From NCBI GenBank assembly GCA_905147135.1, contig LR990057.1:5828001-5892000 (forward strand): a stretch of 64,000 bases of DNA, read 5' to 3'. Shown here in pieces: positions 1 to 13,100 of this stretch. Each line of letters opens with the position of its first letter. Positions within the stretch are counted from its first letter, which is position 1. Source of the stretch: Blastobasis lacticolella. Lineage: Eukaryota; Arthropoda; Insecta; Lepidoptera; Blastobasidae. The position numbers and the translations under genes were made by a program. The notes under the pieces were generated by a model, which worked only from the letters and a program-made list of their open reading frames with translations, ran no database searches and was not told where the DNA came from.

Positions 1-252
1 GACTCGATGACATACATTTAGATCGCAGACAACAAACAACCTCAGATGCGTTGTCACTGCGGACAAAGATGAAATGCCATATGCCTGTAATTACACTGAC
101 TACCTTTTCCTTCAAACTGGAACACCACGATGCAAGCACTGTCGCACGCGTTTGAATAATTATGAAGCTAAAACTAGCCTAAGTTCAATAAATACTACCG
201 ACTTGTGAATATGCTGAAGTTGATGATGGTATAACTAAGATAAATAATTATT

Positions 253-373
253 AGGCGGGCAACGCATTGGTGACTCCCCTGGTGTTGCTGATGTCCATAG
301 GCGGCGGTGACCACTTTCCATAAGGTGGCCCGCTTGCCTGTTTGTCTGCTAAGTAAAAAAAAAAAAAAAAAAA
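253..373 (+). repeat. SINE-like repeat, family A, poly(A)-tailed
   Basis: A block of about 100 bp reading GGCGGGCAACGCATTGG, then a CACTTTCCATMAGGTGG core, ends in a run of about 20 A. The same block recurs at 9846-9957 (-), 19700-19815 (+) and 48586-48700 (+). Shorter relics lie near 2400-2475 and 38880-38940. The poly(A) end and dispersed copies indicate a retroposed element; I do not know its registered family name. Confidence 0.6.
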
Positions 374-993
374 TTATATTTACTTGATTACTCACACTAG
401 GATTAATTATTAATTGATTTTAACTGTCTGTTATTCACAATAGCTAATGAAGAAGAAACGTTTTCGTGTAAGTGGTATTTGATTTATATTTCAACGTAAT
501 GCTATGTTGAAGCTAAACTTTTAATGTGGATAAATTAAAAACACTTTTTAAACTAGTTTCACTATAAATTGTAGTGGCACTAGTGTAAAAAGTCTGTTTA
601 ACTTATTATTCAATGAAGTTCCATCAATAATAAAATATTTTTAGTATTAAGTATATATTATAATCTTGAATTTAGTTTACTGACTTAGTTTCAAGGTAGA
701 ACGTAGACTTAGAATAAAAAATCCAATCAGAAACATTTTTATGTAATATTCGCCAAGTCTCGTGACTCTCCCGTAAAAATATATGAGATCTAAGGTGGAG
801 TCTTAGCCTAACAGAATTATCTCATTGACAATGAGATGGAAATGTTTAGAGGGCAAAGTTCATCAGCTGATAACTCCCAAATGTCAATGACCTCTCGGAC
901 AGCCGACAGATTAATGACAATATTTTCTATTTTTAATTATTAAAGCTTACACTATTATTTTAAGAGCCTTAATATAATAGTGCCGGATACCCC
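374..993. other. AT-rich sequence upstream of first recognised exon
   Basis: No coding potential or recognised repeat is visible. It should hold the 5'UTR, or a 5'UTR splice acceptor, of the hexosaminidase gene. A possible acceptor (TTTTAAG) lies near 960. No convincing core promoter can be assigned, and a non-coding first exon may lie outside the window. Confidence 0.3.
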
Positions 994-1133
994 ATGGCCA
1001 TATCACAGACAACAATTTTTCTCCAGACAGGGATGGCTGTCGGTGCCCTGAGCCTGGCGGTGCTGATGCTGCACCTAGCCAGCGGCCGCGACAGCAGCGA
1101 AAACCAGGTGGACCCTACTCCAGAGATATACGA
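994..1133 (+). CDS. hexosaminidase exon 1 (signal peptide)
   Basis: Encodes 46 residues plus two bases of a split Glu codon. Met1 follows an in-frame stop (TAA at 970-972). A second Met at residue 14 begins the hydrophobic core GALSLAVLMLHLA, so either start gives a secretory signal. The donor is GA|GTGAGT, and the phase matches exon 2 exactly. Confidence 0.8.
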
Positions 1134-4100
1134 GTGAGTTTCGATTGGCACTGTGTATTGTGTTAGGCTATTATGTAAGGATAAACGTATTATAAAATTT
1201 TAATGTGTCAGAATGTGCATTTTGCATAAAATACCACACATACCAATACACATAACATACCATTCATTATAATTATGGTCACTTACGACGCAATACGTTA
1301 AAGTATTTAAAAGCATTAAAACAAAATTACAAACACGTGTATAAACTATAATTAAAAGTATTTACCTATCTAATAAACAAATTAATAATAAATACTTTAA
1401 CTAAATAACTTATTTAACTACTACATAACTATATAAAAACGTTCTACTACTACTACATAACTATATTAAACCCAAGTTCGTGTCTCCTGACTGCGAAAAA
1501 GTGTCCAGAAGGCAGGCCAGCGTTGCCCAGCTGGATGGAGCTGGATGTCGAGGCTTCGTACACTGACCCAGATAGAAGCCAGCTTTCTTGTAATTGTCGA
1601 CCAAGCGCTTAGGGATTTAGGTAGATTCCGATTTAAGGAATGCTGGTTCCCACTGCTCAAGGGTGTCCACGCCTAATGGCGCCAATCAGTAGCCTCCCTG
1701 CCACTGGGCATTTTGCGAACGTCCAGACCTCCATAGCGAATAATCAATAAATTATGCTTGGTTCGGGAAAAGAAATATTTCCAAAGCTGACAAAACCACA
1801 AAAGGTACATTAATTTTGGAATAGAAAAGCAGTACCGGTTATGGTAAATGCATTAATTTCGTGGTTCACAAATGTTGATACATAATAATTACTTAATTAC
1901 ATAGATAAACTGGATTTTCCTGTAGGCATTTACAATCGGACGTCTTAACTAACAAGCGATGAAAACGTTTCAGAACGAACCAGCGCAGTAAGTAAATAAA
2001 TACGGGGTCGCTATTTGGTTAGTAGCAACCATAAAACCTCATCTATACTATTATGTAACTCTAAAAAAGCCGTGTCTGTACATTAGAGATATATCAGAAA
2101 AAATAGACGGGAATTTTTTGAATTTTTTCTGTCTGAACAGACAAACTGATGTTTGTCTGTTCGCGCATCACCTAAAAACTGTTGCACGGATTTTGATTCG
2201 GTTTTGATAGTTTGGTAACTTGAAGTCTATGGTAAATTTAAGCCATGTTTCATTTAATTCAGGTAGGTAGAACCAGAGATACAGCTTGACCTCTCCGTAG
2301 TACTAGTATTCATACAATACGGCGGTCATTTAAAATGGTATAACGGGCAAAAGCTAAACTGTCATAATACAATGTCGCAGGCAAAAGCTAGTACATAAGA
2401 GACAAAAGAGCAAGCAGATCACCTAACGGTAAGTGATCACCGCCGCCCATAGACATCAGCAACACCTGTGAACTAATTGCGGCTAACTAATACCTCACAC
2501 CTATGTGGTATATACTGACCTAATTACCAAAAAAGGCGTTTGGATCTTCAATGAAAATTCTTCAAAGTAAATTGTTCGCAAAAGCAATAAGGTCTCGAAA
2601 AAACCGAAATACCTAGTACATAGTAATATTATTTTTGTACCGGGAAACTGCCGGTTAATATGTAATATAATGTAGTTAGGTTGTAAGAAATAAATAATTA
2701 TTAGTTCTAAGTGTATGTAATCAAGTACCTAGTTTTGTTTTTGCAAAATCATTGGCTAGCGAATAATGAGTACCTAGGTAATTACTGGTCGTCCTTACTC
2801 AACCCACGGTGAGTGCCTACTCGCTGAACATAATATAATCAAAGAAGAAGAATCTATTTAATAATGAGCTCAACCTGAGCGCCTATATAGCTGAACATCA
2901 GTAGAACTGCGATTTCACGCCGTAAGGATCATTTTATAGAGCTACCCTGGTGCAACCGCCAATATTTAAAAATTTTGACTTTTTCTCATTTTGTTCTCAA
3001 CGGGAATAAAGCTATATAAACACCACATGGTTAAAATCGTGTGAAATACAAAACACGAGGCGTGACTAAATGTAGATATTTACCTACAAGTCATTCAGTT
3101 AAAATATACACAGATTCTGATAACAGAAGCATGTAGACGGCAGTTAGTCGTTAGGCATGTAGGGAGCTAGGCAAATGGAAAACTACTAACATGTATTCAC
3201 AGATGTTGCAATAAGTATTACAGTATATAAAATAATATGTAGGTAATAAAGTTGTAGTTGGGATATTAAACTCGTTATATATAGAGAAAAAGAGTCATTT
3301 TATTAGACTAACCACAAGTTCTAACTTTTTGACTTACTTGTTTTGTTATCTGGAAAAATCAAGCGAATTTACCATTATCATCATCGTCTTCCGATCGGTC
3401 AGTCCAGGCTTCTGCCAAGGTCCGTTTTCGCCCCGTCTTAGTCATCCTCGGCTTGGCGATGTCAATGTCATCGCTTCTTGGGGCTTCCGCGGGACCTCTT
3501 TCCTGATACCGAATTTACCTTATAATCTACCAATTATTGATCCTGGAAATAGGCGACTTTATGTTATTTATGCAGCCGCAGTGACAAACGGTTTACAAAA
3601 GAACAAACTGGCCACCTGATGTATCTTTTATCCATAACATCTACGATTAATTCATAACATTGTGTAACACCATGTTTCACGTAATAAACATACCTACAGG
3701 GTCGCAGGTGCGTTGGTTACTAAGAAATATGTATCAGCTCATCCTTGTTTGTACAATATTTACATAACTGAGAAAAAATGTCACCCGAGTCCGTAGGTAC
3801 ATACAGTACCTTCATCCGTGGCAGCCTTGACGTGAGATACGCGGCTGATATGTTTGAGTGGGTTCGCCTGCACTGGTTTGGTGAGGGCACGTGCAGAATA
3901 AGCCACAGGGATGCGTGGGAAATAGTTACTAAAACGTGAAGGTTTCAGGAAAGAGCAAGGTATTAGAGTTTTGTCGCTAGGCCCCACGGCAGGCCCAAGA
4001 AGCGATGGACTTATATAGCCCAAGAGGTTATGAAGTGAGTATGCTGAAGACCTATCGAAGTGGAGTACAGTAACTTTTCACTAGGATAATAAATAATAAT

Positions 4101-7100
4101 AAATAAATATATTTAAACAATTCACGCAGCGCCATCTAAATAAGCAAAGCTTGTGTTATGTGTGCCAGAAAACGGATAAACAACTTACATATTTTTTAAA
4201 TACATGCTTATACATGTAATACCCAAACCCGTAACATTTCTGCCCGGCCGGGAATCGAACCCGGGACTTCTGCGTGGCAGACCATGTTAACAAACTGAAC
4301 CAGTCAGGTCATCGGATGATGATGATGTATTGCGTGGAAATAGATCAAAGCTACTGATGTTGAAAATGGACAGTTTTCTCTACATAATGAACACAGCCAT
4401 CTGCCTGACATACTTATTTGGAAGAGTATCAAGTCTCTGTTATTTTTCCGGATTCAAAATCAATTAATATCCTTATCACTCAATCGACAACACGTACCGA
4501 GCGTTTCCCACCATCGAGGCGCCTACCTGTGATAGTATGACAAGCGCTCCGTCATATCGAGGCATTATTGTCAATAAGCAACAGACGAATTTAAACTCCA
4601 ACTCTGACGCGTTCAAGAGAATATTACCACGTAGTGATGGGTTTGTTGTTGTTGAGTGTTGGAAACGTAGAAAAAACAATAACTTATGCGGATCGTCACA
4701 GACGTCGAGCAAACTACAAGTGGCCGAGTTACCCGCTGCGGTTTACGTGTGGAGGCTGTCTAAAATTACAACTGTAGAACATATTAAGGAACATATACAG
4801 GATATGGGTGAAACTTGTATCGATGTTCATCTCCTCATTCAGAAATACGAAACTTCTTTCAATTCATTTAAAGTGCTTATACCTAGAAATAAAATATACT
4901 TCTTCCTAGCAAATAACCTTTGGCTGAAAGGAATAAAATACAGACTATTCCGTAAATGCTCGAAAGAGGTCCTAAGTACAAAAGTTGATATTATATAATT
5001 TACAATGGTTACAAATATAAATAACTTTACATGCGTTAGATCGCAGATAACGATGGTTAGCTATAATTGCAAGTCCCTCAAGAGGTCGGCGGATTATGTG
5101 CGTAAACTCTGTGACACAGCTGATGTCCTGCTATTGCAGGAGACTTGGTTACTGCCGCATGACCTTGACTATGTAAAATCCATTCACGGAGAGTTCCAAG
5201 GTATTGCTAAGTCATCTGTGGATACCTCAGCAGGTGTGCTGCGCGGGAGACTTTTCAACCTGTACATCAACGGCCTTATAGAGGAACTGAGGGACACAAA
5301 AAAGGGGTGTCACATTGGTACCACTTGTGTCAATAGCATCAGCTACGCTGACGACATGTTGTTGCTCAGTCCCTCTATTAAAGGTTTATGTCAGTTGCTT
5401 TTAGTCTGTGAGCGTTATGTTCTTTTTCTTCTTCTTCTTATCGAGTCGATGGACTGAACTCTGACTTATACTTTATTCGCCCAATATTCGGCGACGGATA
5501 CAGCGTTTGAACTGGCCTCGAACAAGTCCTCCATGGTACAAGTTTTAGGGCACGCCGAGCATGAAACGAGGTGATCCATAGTTTGCGGAGATATGCCACA
5601 GTCGCACTGAGAACTGTCATTTGTATGTTATGTTATGTTAACGCTTATGGACTGAAATATAACGTCAACAAAACGGAACTGATGGTGTTCAGGGCAGTAA
5701 AGGGTTCGGACCGCGTGCTTGAAGTTAAGCTGAATGGTTTGCCAGTTCGGGTTGCACGGCAATTTAAATACTTAGGCCACATTATCATGGATGATATGCG
5801 AGACGATGAGGATATGGAGCGAGAGAGGCGAGCGTTAGCGATAAGAGGGAACATGGCAGCACGCAGATTTGGGGGGTGTAGCGATGAGGTAAAACTGTCC
5901 TTATTTAAGGCGTTTTGCCAAAGTTTCTACACCTGCCAACTCTGGGTGCAATATCGTAGAAAGACCTTCAGTACCATAAGAATTCAAGATAATGATATAT
6001 TCGGAATCCTTATGCGTCTGCACAGGTTTTGTAGTGCCTCAGGCATGTTCGCCGACGCAAAAGTGGCCGATTTCTATGCCATTATCCGATCTCGAATCGC
6101 TTCCTTCTGGGACAGGCTGTGCTGTTCCAGTAATAGTATCCTCCGAGCGGTGTGCAACGACTTTAACTCAGATATATACAAATATTGGATATCTGTTCAT
6201 CGGGACGAGAATCGAAAAAGAATGAATGACAGCATAATGGTCAACTAATTATGTAGGTACTCGACTGATTTACACCATATACTTTCATGTAAATCTCTAT
6301 TTCTAAGTAATAGGTAATTAAGTGTATGACTTAAACCTTTTACATGTAAATTTAGCATGTATTTTTGACTGTATTGTAATAATAATTGTATTAATTTATG
6401 GTTTTTTTTAATGCCTGCAAAACAAAAAAAGAATTACCCCATGACACTGGAGTATAATGCAATTAGTGAATTGTCAAAATCGGTTCAGTGGTTTTGGAGA
6501 TTGTCCCCAAAATAAAATCTTACAATCATACAAGCTTTTCCTCTTTGATATTAGACTGCTTTTTATCTAGTCCTTATGTTTCACTACTCCGCAGGCCATC
6601 GTGGGTCTACAAATGCCAGCCGAATGAAGGTTGCCAGCGGGAGGGTCGCACGACTAATCCCGGGAAGGGTGGGGAGACCTACTTCGACAGTCTGACACTG
6701 TGCTGGACCGTCTGCGGCCGGTCGGGCGGGATCTGGCCCAAGCCGGTCACGGCGGTGCTGAGTGCAGCCCTGGTCAAGATACATCCTATAAATGTCAGGT
6801 ACGTAATTTTTGTTATGGTAGACTAGACAGGCATTTGACCACCTTCTCACCTGTTGGTAAGTGACGACGCGGCCGAAGATGAAGCATGCCCGTCTTGGAA
6901 CAGCCTATTCACTCTTGCCTTGGAGGCATCCAGATTATTTTGATCAGGGAACACACTCGCAGGCAACGCGTTCCATTCCTTACCCTTAATTTATTTTGAA
7001 TGTTCGTTCATGATGGTGCAACAAACATATCTGACCCAATGACAGCGTCGCTGTTGTTGGAATTGACACGAGATTTCAAAATGGCGACACTGAGTTCCAG

Positions 7101-10100
7101 CTTTGGCCCCCGGGTCAGATAAGTTGTGACACTGTAGTTTGAGGACGGTTTACATATGTCGTCGTGTATCGCTGATACGCTGAAACTACGCTGCTTATCT
7201 GCTTTTACTACGCAGAAACATAAGTTAGAGCCGAACCTAGAGACATGTCTACGAAATGTAGAATTGTAGAGCGTATCTATAGATTTAAGTGAACAGCGTT
7301 CTCTATCGCACAACGATATTCAAACAAAAAAAATACAGCGTAATTTGGCTACTAGGTAGGTGACGGAAAAGCAAGCACCGCATTTTGTTAATTAGATTTT
7401 TCGTAGGAACTGAGCAATATTAGTATTCTAATATGGTTTTCCGAATCTCTAGCTAATCGATATAGTTACATGCAGATTCCCAATTCCATACATTCCTAAT
7501 ACAACAAAGGCACATCTGTCAGCGCGCTAAATACCTTCATATTACAGTGTTCATGTTATTGATTCTGTTTTCAAAGCTGTGGGTAATAAATGAGTTTTAT
7601 GAGGATATAAACGGGCTGCTACTAACTAAAAACTATAGTATTTTACGAGTATTAGGTACTAAACGCAATATTCTCTGTGATATAATGATATTTCGGTACC
7701 TAATAATAATCATCTTGGCGTAAATATTCCGGTTGTGCTCACGCGCGAGTCTGGAGTCTGCCTTCACTCTAACCAAGGATTTGGCAGATCAGTTATTACA
7801 GTGGAGCGGCTGCCATTTGACCTCCGTGACCCTGTTGACACGGAACCTGCTAAGACAGGATCAAGGTTACACATTTAGGGCGGCTTGCACCAAATTCTTA
7901 AATGCCTTTAAGCTGATACTTAAACAAAAAACATTAAGCTCCATTATTAAACGTGTTTAAGAACTTGGTGCAAGCTGGTCTAAACGTCATTCTTAAATGT
8001 CATTAAGAATTTGGTATGTGCAGGTTTTAGAAATATGTTTTCCCTCGCCGTAACAGCAACGATTAGTGTTCAACTAATGTAAGTCACTCAGAAAAAGTCA
8101 TTGGTACAAACAGTCAATGGAACCGGGGATCAAACACGGTAGTTCTTGCTTACGAGTAGGACCGGCTAGGCCATCGACGCTCTCAATAGCTGTAGGAACT
8201 AAATAACGTTTATTAATCATAGGTAATTACTATACATTTTCATTTGTGTTGTAGTTAAGTATGTGCTTAGTACAATATGAAAACACGAGAGTATAAATAT
8301 TGACATAGTAAACACCCGATAACCGTTCGAATCGACTTGTTTATCGATCCATTATAACGATCAATCGGTGTATGTACCTACAGCGTTTATGTGGAATAAT
8401 TAAATTCCTATTTTCAACTGTATGTATGATATACCTATATGTATACGCTTAAAAATTAAATGATATTATCATATCATTGATACGGTATCGTAGCTTCCAA
8501 ACTTAAGGTGGTTCTTCACACATACTAAATTTCTCTGACCATTCTTTCGTTCGTTTTGGTGTTCAGTAATTGTATTCTGGTTTGGCTGTGTGGTGTCCAG
8601 CAGAGCAGAATAGCACCAACCCCTTACCCCCCATGGGTGTCGTACAAGGCGACTAATGTTTTCGAGGCAAAAGATCAAGAGTCTCCGTAGTCTGGAAAAT
8701 GGGCAGCAGCATTTTCCATTGTTATATTTAAACACTGCGATCTCCAACTCGTCTGCCAAGCGTGGAGATTATGGCAGTAACCTCCCCTTTCGTGGGAGCG
8801 GCCCTAAGTCCTGCAGTTGACTGTTACGGGCTGTGATGATGATGATGATTCTGGTTTGTATTCAATGGTACGCCAAATGGCTGTCTATCTAAGGTTAATG
8901 ATATAATTCCGATTTGATTATTTTTCTTTTTCACTGGTTTGTTTTATATTTTTGACATGTAGAAATCCCTTTTGCGCTCAATTGGATATATTCACTAACA
9001 GGCAATTACACAAACATACATTAAAAACGTGATATCCTTGGAAGAAATGTCCATCAAAGGTTACATAAAATTTGAATGAAAATCGTACCACCAAAACACA
9101 TGCTGGGGTAAAATATTGTAATTCGGTTTAGGCCATAAGTGGAATTCTAACTTACATCCGTAGCATTGTGTACGTACATAGGTACATGTATTGTTTGTAT
9201 TCAATGCTGTTATGCCTAAATGATTAACCTCATTTTGCAATTTGCTATCGTCAGGAAACTGGGACTGTTTTTATTGTGATACCATCACGAGTACGAGTTC
9301 CAGTTGTCAACATTTTGATAAGCAGAGTATATGTTGCTAAATTGTAGCAAGTAAATAACTTGTGATCAAGTTTTAGTTTCAGCAATATTTACGATTTTCC
9401 AAATAGGTAATAAATAATAATGAAAAAATAATCTTGGCGTTAATTTCCCGGTTATGCTCTTGCGCACGAGGGCCTGGGGTCCGCTTTGACTGTGATCCAC
9501 GACTTGGCAGATTAGTTAAAGGCAGTTCTAGTAATATTAATTTACGAAGGACATTATATGATATACATAGTATAAGGGACATTAACGACAAAATTATTAG
9601 TTTTTATTAAAAGAAAAATTATTCAATAGGCTATTTCTAGACAGGCAAGCTTAATCTTTGGCCGTATCGTCGCTTGCCATCAGGTGAAATAGCAGTCAAA
9701 TGCCTGCCTTGTACATAAGAAGTAAAAAAATAATTGCCTATGTTCCTAGATACCTGAAAATTCATAAATAAAAGTAAAATTTAACTTGAGTGTAAAGCGG
9801 TGAAATAAATGCGTTTAGCAAAAAAAAAAAATGTTTATATAATACGGCAGATAAACAGGCATGCGGGCCACCTGATGGAAAGTGGTCACCGCCTATGGAC
9901 ATTAGCAACACCAGGGACGCACTAGGGACGGGACCAATGCGTTGCCCGCCACATAGCTTCAACGTTGTCAAAAAATAAAATGAAAATCCTTACACAAATA
10001 AAATTACAAAACACAATGAAATTAATTCATAAACTATTTGAACAAGTGCGTTAAGCGACAAATGCTCATTATTCAAAGCATTGTAATCTACGACATGTTG

Positions 10101-13100
10101 ATATCAATACAAGCCCTGTTCAGATTGACTTGTCTTATTTGATAAACAAACAGCACTCGTACCAAATCTTGACTTGCTAACAGCAACCACAAATCTGCTT
10201 TTCAAACGTGGAGATTATATTCTTCATTAAAACCAGATTTAATGAAGCATTATTATTATTATCTACTGGCGACTCGCCCCACTTCAAGTTCAGGCCACTA
10301 AATATGTAACGCATGTGTAACGCGTTTTTGAGTGTAACGCGAACAGACAGACAGATGCGGCGTGGGACTTTGTTTCATAATATGTACTGATATCGGCCAG
10401 TGGGATGGTTCCTAGTGCTAAGCAAAGGCCTCCCCATAATCTGATCTCCCATACTTTGACGACCTGAGTGGTTCAGTGGTCAACATGCCGGTCTGCCACG
10501 CAAGAGGTCCTGGGTTCGATTCCCGGCCGGGCAGAAATTGAAATGATGAATTTTACTTTCTGTTACGGGTCTGGGTGTTCTATGTATAATAAGTATGTAT
10601 TTAATAAAAGTATTAAGGTAGTTTATCAGTTATCTAGCACCCATAGCACAAGCTTTGCTTAGTTTGGGGCTAGATGGTGCTGTGTGAATTTGTCCACGAA
10701 TATTTATATTTTTTTTTTTTTTTATGTGCTATAGCTTGCTAGTCAACTTCTCATCTTTTTTTAGGTCTTTCGCGACGTCGTTTCCGTGTATTGGGTTCTG
10801 AAGCGGTTTTAGCCCAAAAATCCCCGACATCCGGCAAACATAACCAACCCAGTTCCAATTCAGTTTTCAGCTTTCGTGGCCTCTGTGTTTGGTGGCTACA
10901 TCAGCCTCGTCCTTATTATAGCGGTAAACCCCGGCTCAGTGGAAAGGCGCTGTCCTAATTGGCAACAGTCGTGCAACCATGGGCGTGCGACGGGCGGTTT
11001 TGAGGCCTTCTCAATAGAAGCCAATAGAATAGAAGCTTAATAAATTAGGAGGAGTTATTGCTTTAGTAATATCAATTTTAACCTTAATTATCTTACCTTT
11101 TACATTCAATAAAAAATTCAAGGAACTCCATTTTATCGAATAAACCAAATTTTATTTCCAACTATAGTTACTACAATTATTCTATTAACTTAAATTGGAG
11201 CTCGACCAATGTCGGGCTACATCGCCTATATCTGCCATCCAGAGGCCACTCATAAACTAGGAGAGAACTATCAGATTTACTAAAACCGGTGGCTACTTGA
11301 CGCAAAGATAATTTGTGCCCCAAGAAGTCGAAAGGCGACAAACGTTAAACCGCAACAAAGTCCCGCAAAGACCCCACATAGTAAATATTGATTCATAGTT
11401 GCCCCATAACGTTCTAACGAGTCGGGGCATTGGCCGCCGTGAGTGGCGCGCCGCAGGTGTCTGTCGCTCGTCTGAGGGCTATTTCGGCGCGTTGCGTCAC
11501 GTGCGTTACGACAGGACTGCGTCATGGAGCTATCGATATCGAGTATCGATAGAGTATTTAAGTCCCTGTAAGATGTCCGGCACAGTAGAATAGCACCAAC
11601 CCCTTATACTCGCGGGTGTCGTACAAGGCGACTAATGTTTTCGAGGCAATATTTTAAGTCTCCGTAATCTGGAAAATGGGCAGCAGCGTTTTCCAGTTAT
11701 ATTTATAACACTGCGATCTCCAACTCGCCTGCCAAGCGTGAAGATTATGACAATAACCTCCCTTTTCGTGGATGATGCCCTAATTCTTGCAGTGGACTAT
11801 TACTATTATGGGCTCTGATGATGAAGATGTAGTGAATGTTGGGAATTGTTAGATCATATGTCATTCCTACAAGCCAACCTCTCCTGTTTGTAGTTTCCCA
11901 TGTTGACTTACGGACGAGGCTCTGGCTTTTCCCTAATAGTTTGTGCGGTTAGGATTTTGGTGCCGCTCGTCAAAGGCCAAAACCCTACAAGATTGAAATG
12001 ATGCCGAAGACATGGCGAGATGGAGGAGGAGAAAGTGGTATTGACAGCTAAGATGAGGATGTAGCAGGCAATGTTTCTCGCTCGTTTGAGGACTGCATCA
12101 TGTATCGATATCGACTATCGATGTGGGAACGCAAGAGTATTTATGTAACACTCAACCTACCGCAACCTTTTACGGTTGTAGGACGCCCAGGAGTGCGCCT
12201 GAACCGGTACCGATGTCTTATCTACTTTTGGCTCCAAGCAACAATGTATACGATAATTAAATGAATTCTTCAGTTATAGAATTCAGATAGAATATCAAAT
12301 TTTTCTAATTGAATATAAATGATCTTCCAAGTCTGTTAGAGGCGATTAGGCTGTGGATTAGGAGTGTAGGATTTGTAGATATACAAATGGAATAATAGGA
12401 AAAAATAACAACAAACGTTTTTAAAAAAAGTGGCACTTGTCTTGTGACATCGTGCTTGCGAGACTGATAGCAAGATTAAGCAGTGCTCGCAATGTCCAGC
12501 CACTGGATGGGTAACTGTTTCGTACTTTGAGGCTAGTCGAACTTCAGTACTGCAACGTGTCCAACCAAGTCGACCAAGTTCGGGTCTGAAGACCCGGAGA
12601 CTGATTGATGGTATTTATTTAGTTACGGCGTTACTTCGTTCGCTTTCGAAATTGTAATTAATAATAAGCCGAGATTTCACACGATGAATGTCCGATAACA
12701 TACAGTATAACTCACTCAACTCACGAAAAAAATTAAAAATTGATTACCGACTTGTAACGTGTGTTACCAATAAATAATTGCATTTCTTTTCATTTCATAT
12801 CTATGCTAATAACCAATTTACGCATCATAAATCCACGCACATTCCCCGCACGGTTGCACGTGCGCCTGGCCACAGGCCATCTGCGATAGTAAGGTTTTAA
12901 TCGCTACCATTCCATTATAACAGGCAGTAAACTTGTACGATAGTGAAAACTGTTACCAATGCCCCATGCACGAACGAGCGCATAGAGAAAGTGACGTAGT
13001 GTAGCGTTTTTCTATCGGATGTGTGCGTGATTGTCGAAGGAATCATTATATACCTTTCTATATAATGATTCCTTATCAAAGATTTTGACGTAGTTCCCTA

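Larger units (their letters stand above)
4500..6250 (+). mobile_element. internally deleted non-LTR retrotransposon (LINE)
   Basis: A short LINE holding an ORF1 remnant (4537-4998) and a fused endonuclease/RT remnant (5005-6248). The endonuclease start (VSYNCKSL, LLLQETWLL) passes in frame straight to the RT region containing YADD. Most of the endonuclease and the RT fingers/palm are therefore missing. A 210-bp SINE-like insert (5422-5639) further interrupts ORF2. It lies in intron 1 of the hexosaminidase gene on the same strand. Confidence 0.8.

Noticed and set aside
7008..7313. 101-residue - strand frame
   Set aside because: No domain or splice context; probably repeat-derived.
10458..10530. 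tRNA-Gly(GCC) gene
   Set aside because: The A and B boxes and GCC loop are present, but the acceptor stem does not pair, a SINE body follows, and several more copies share that body.
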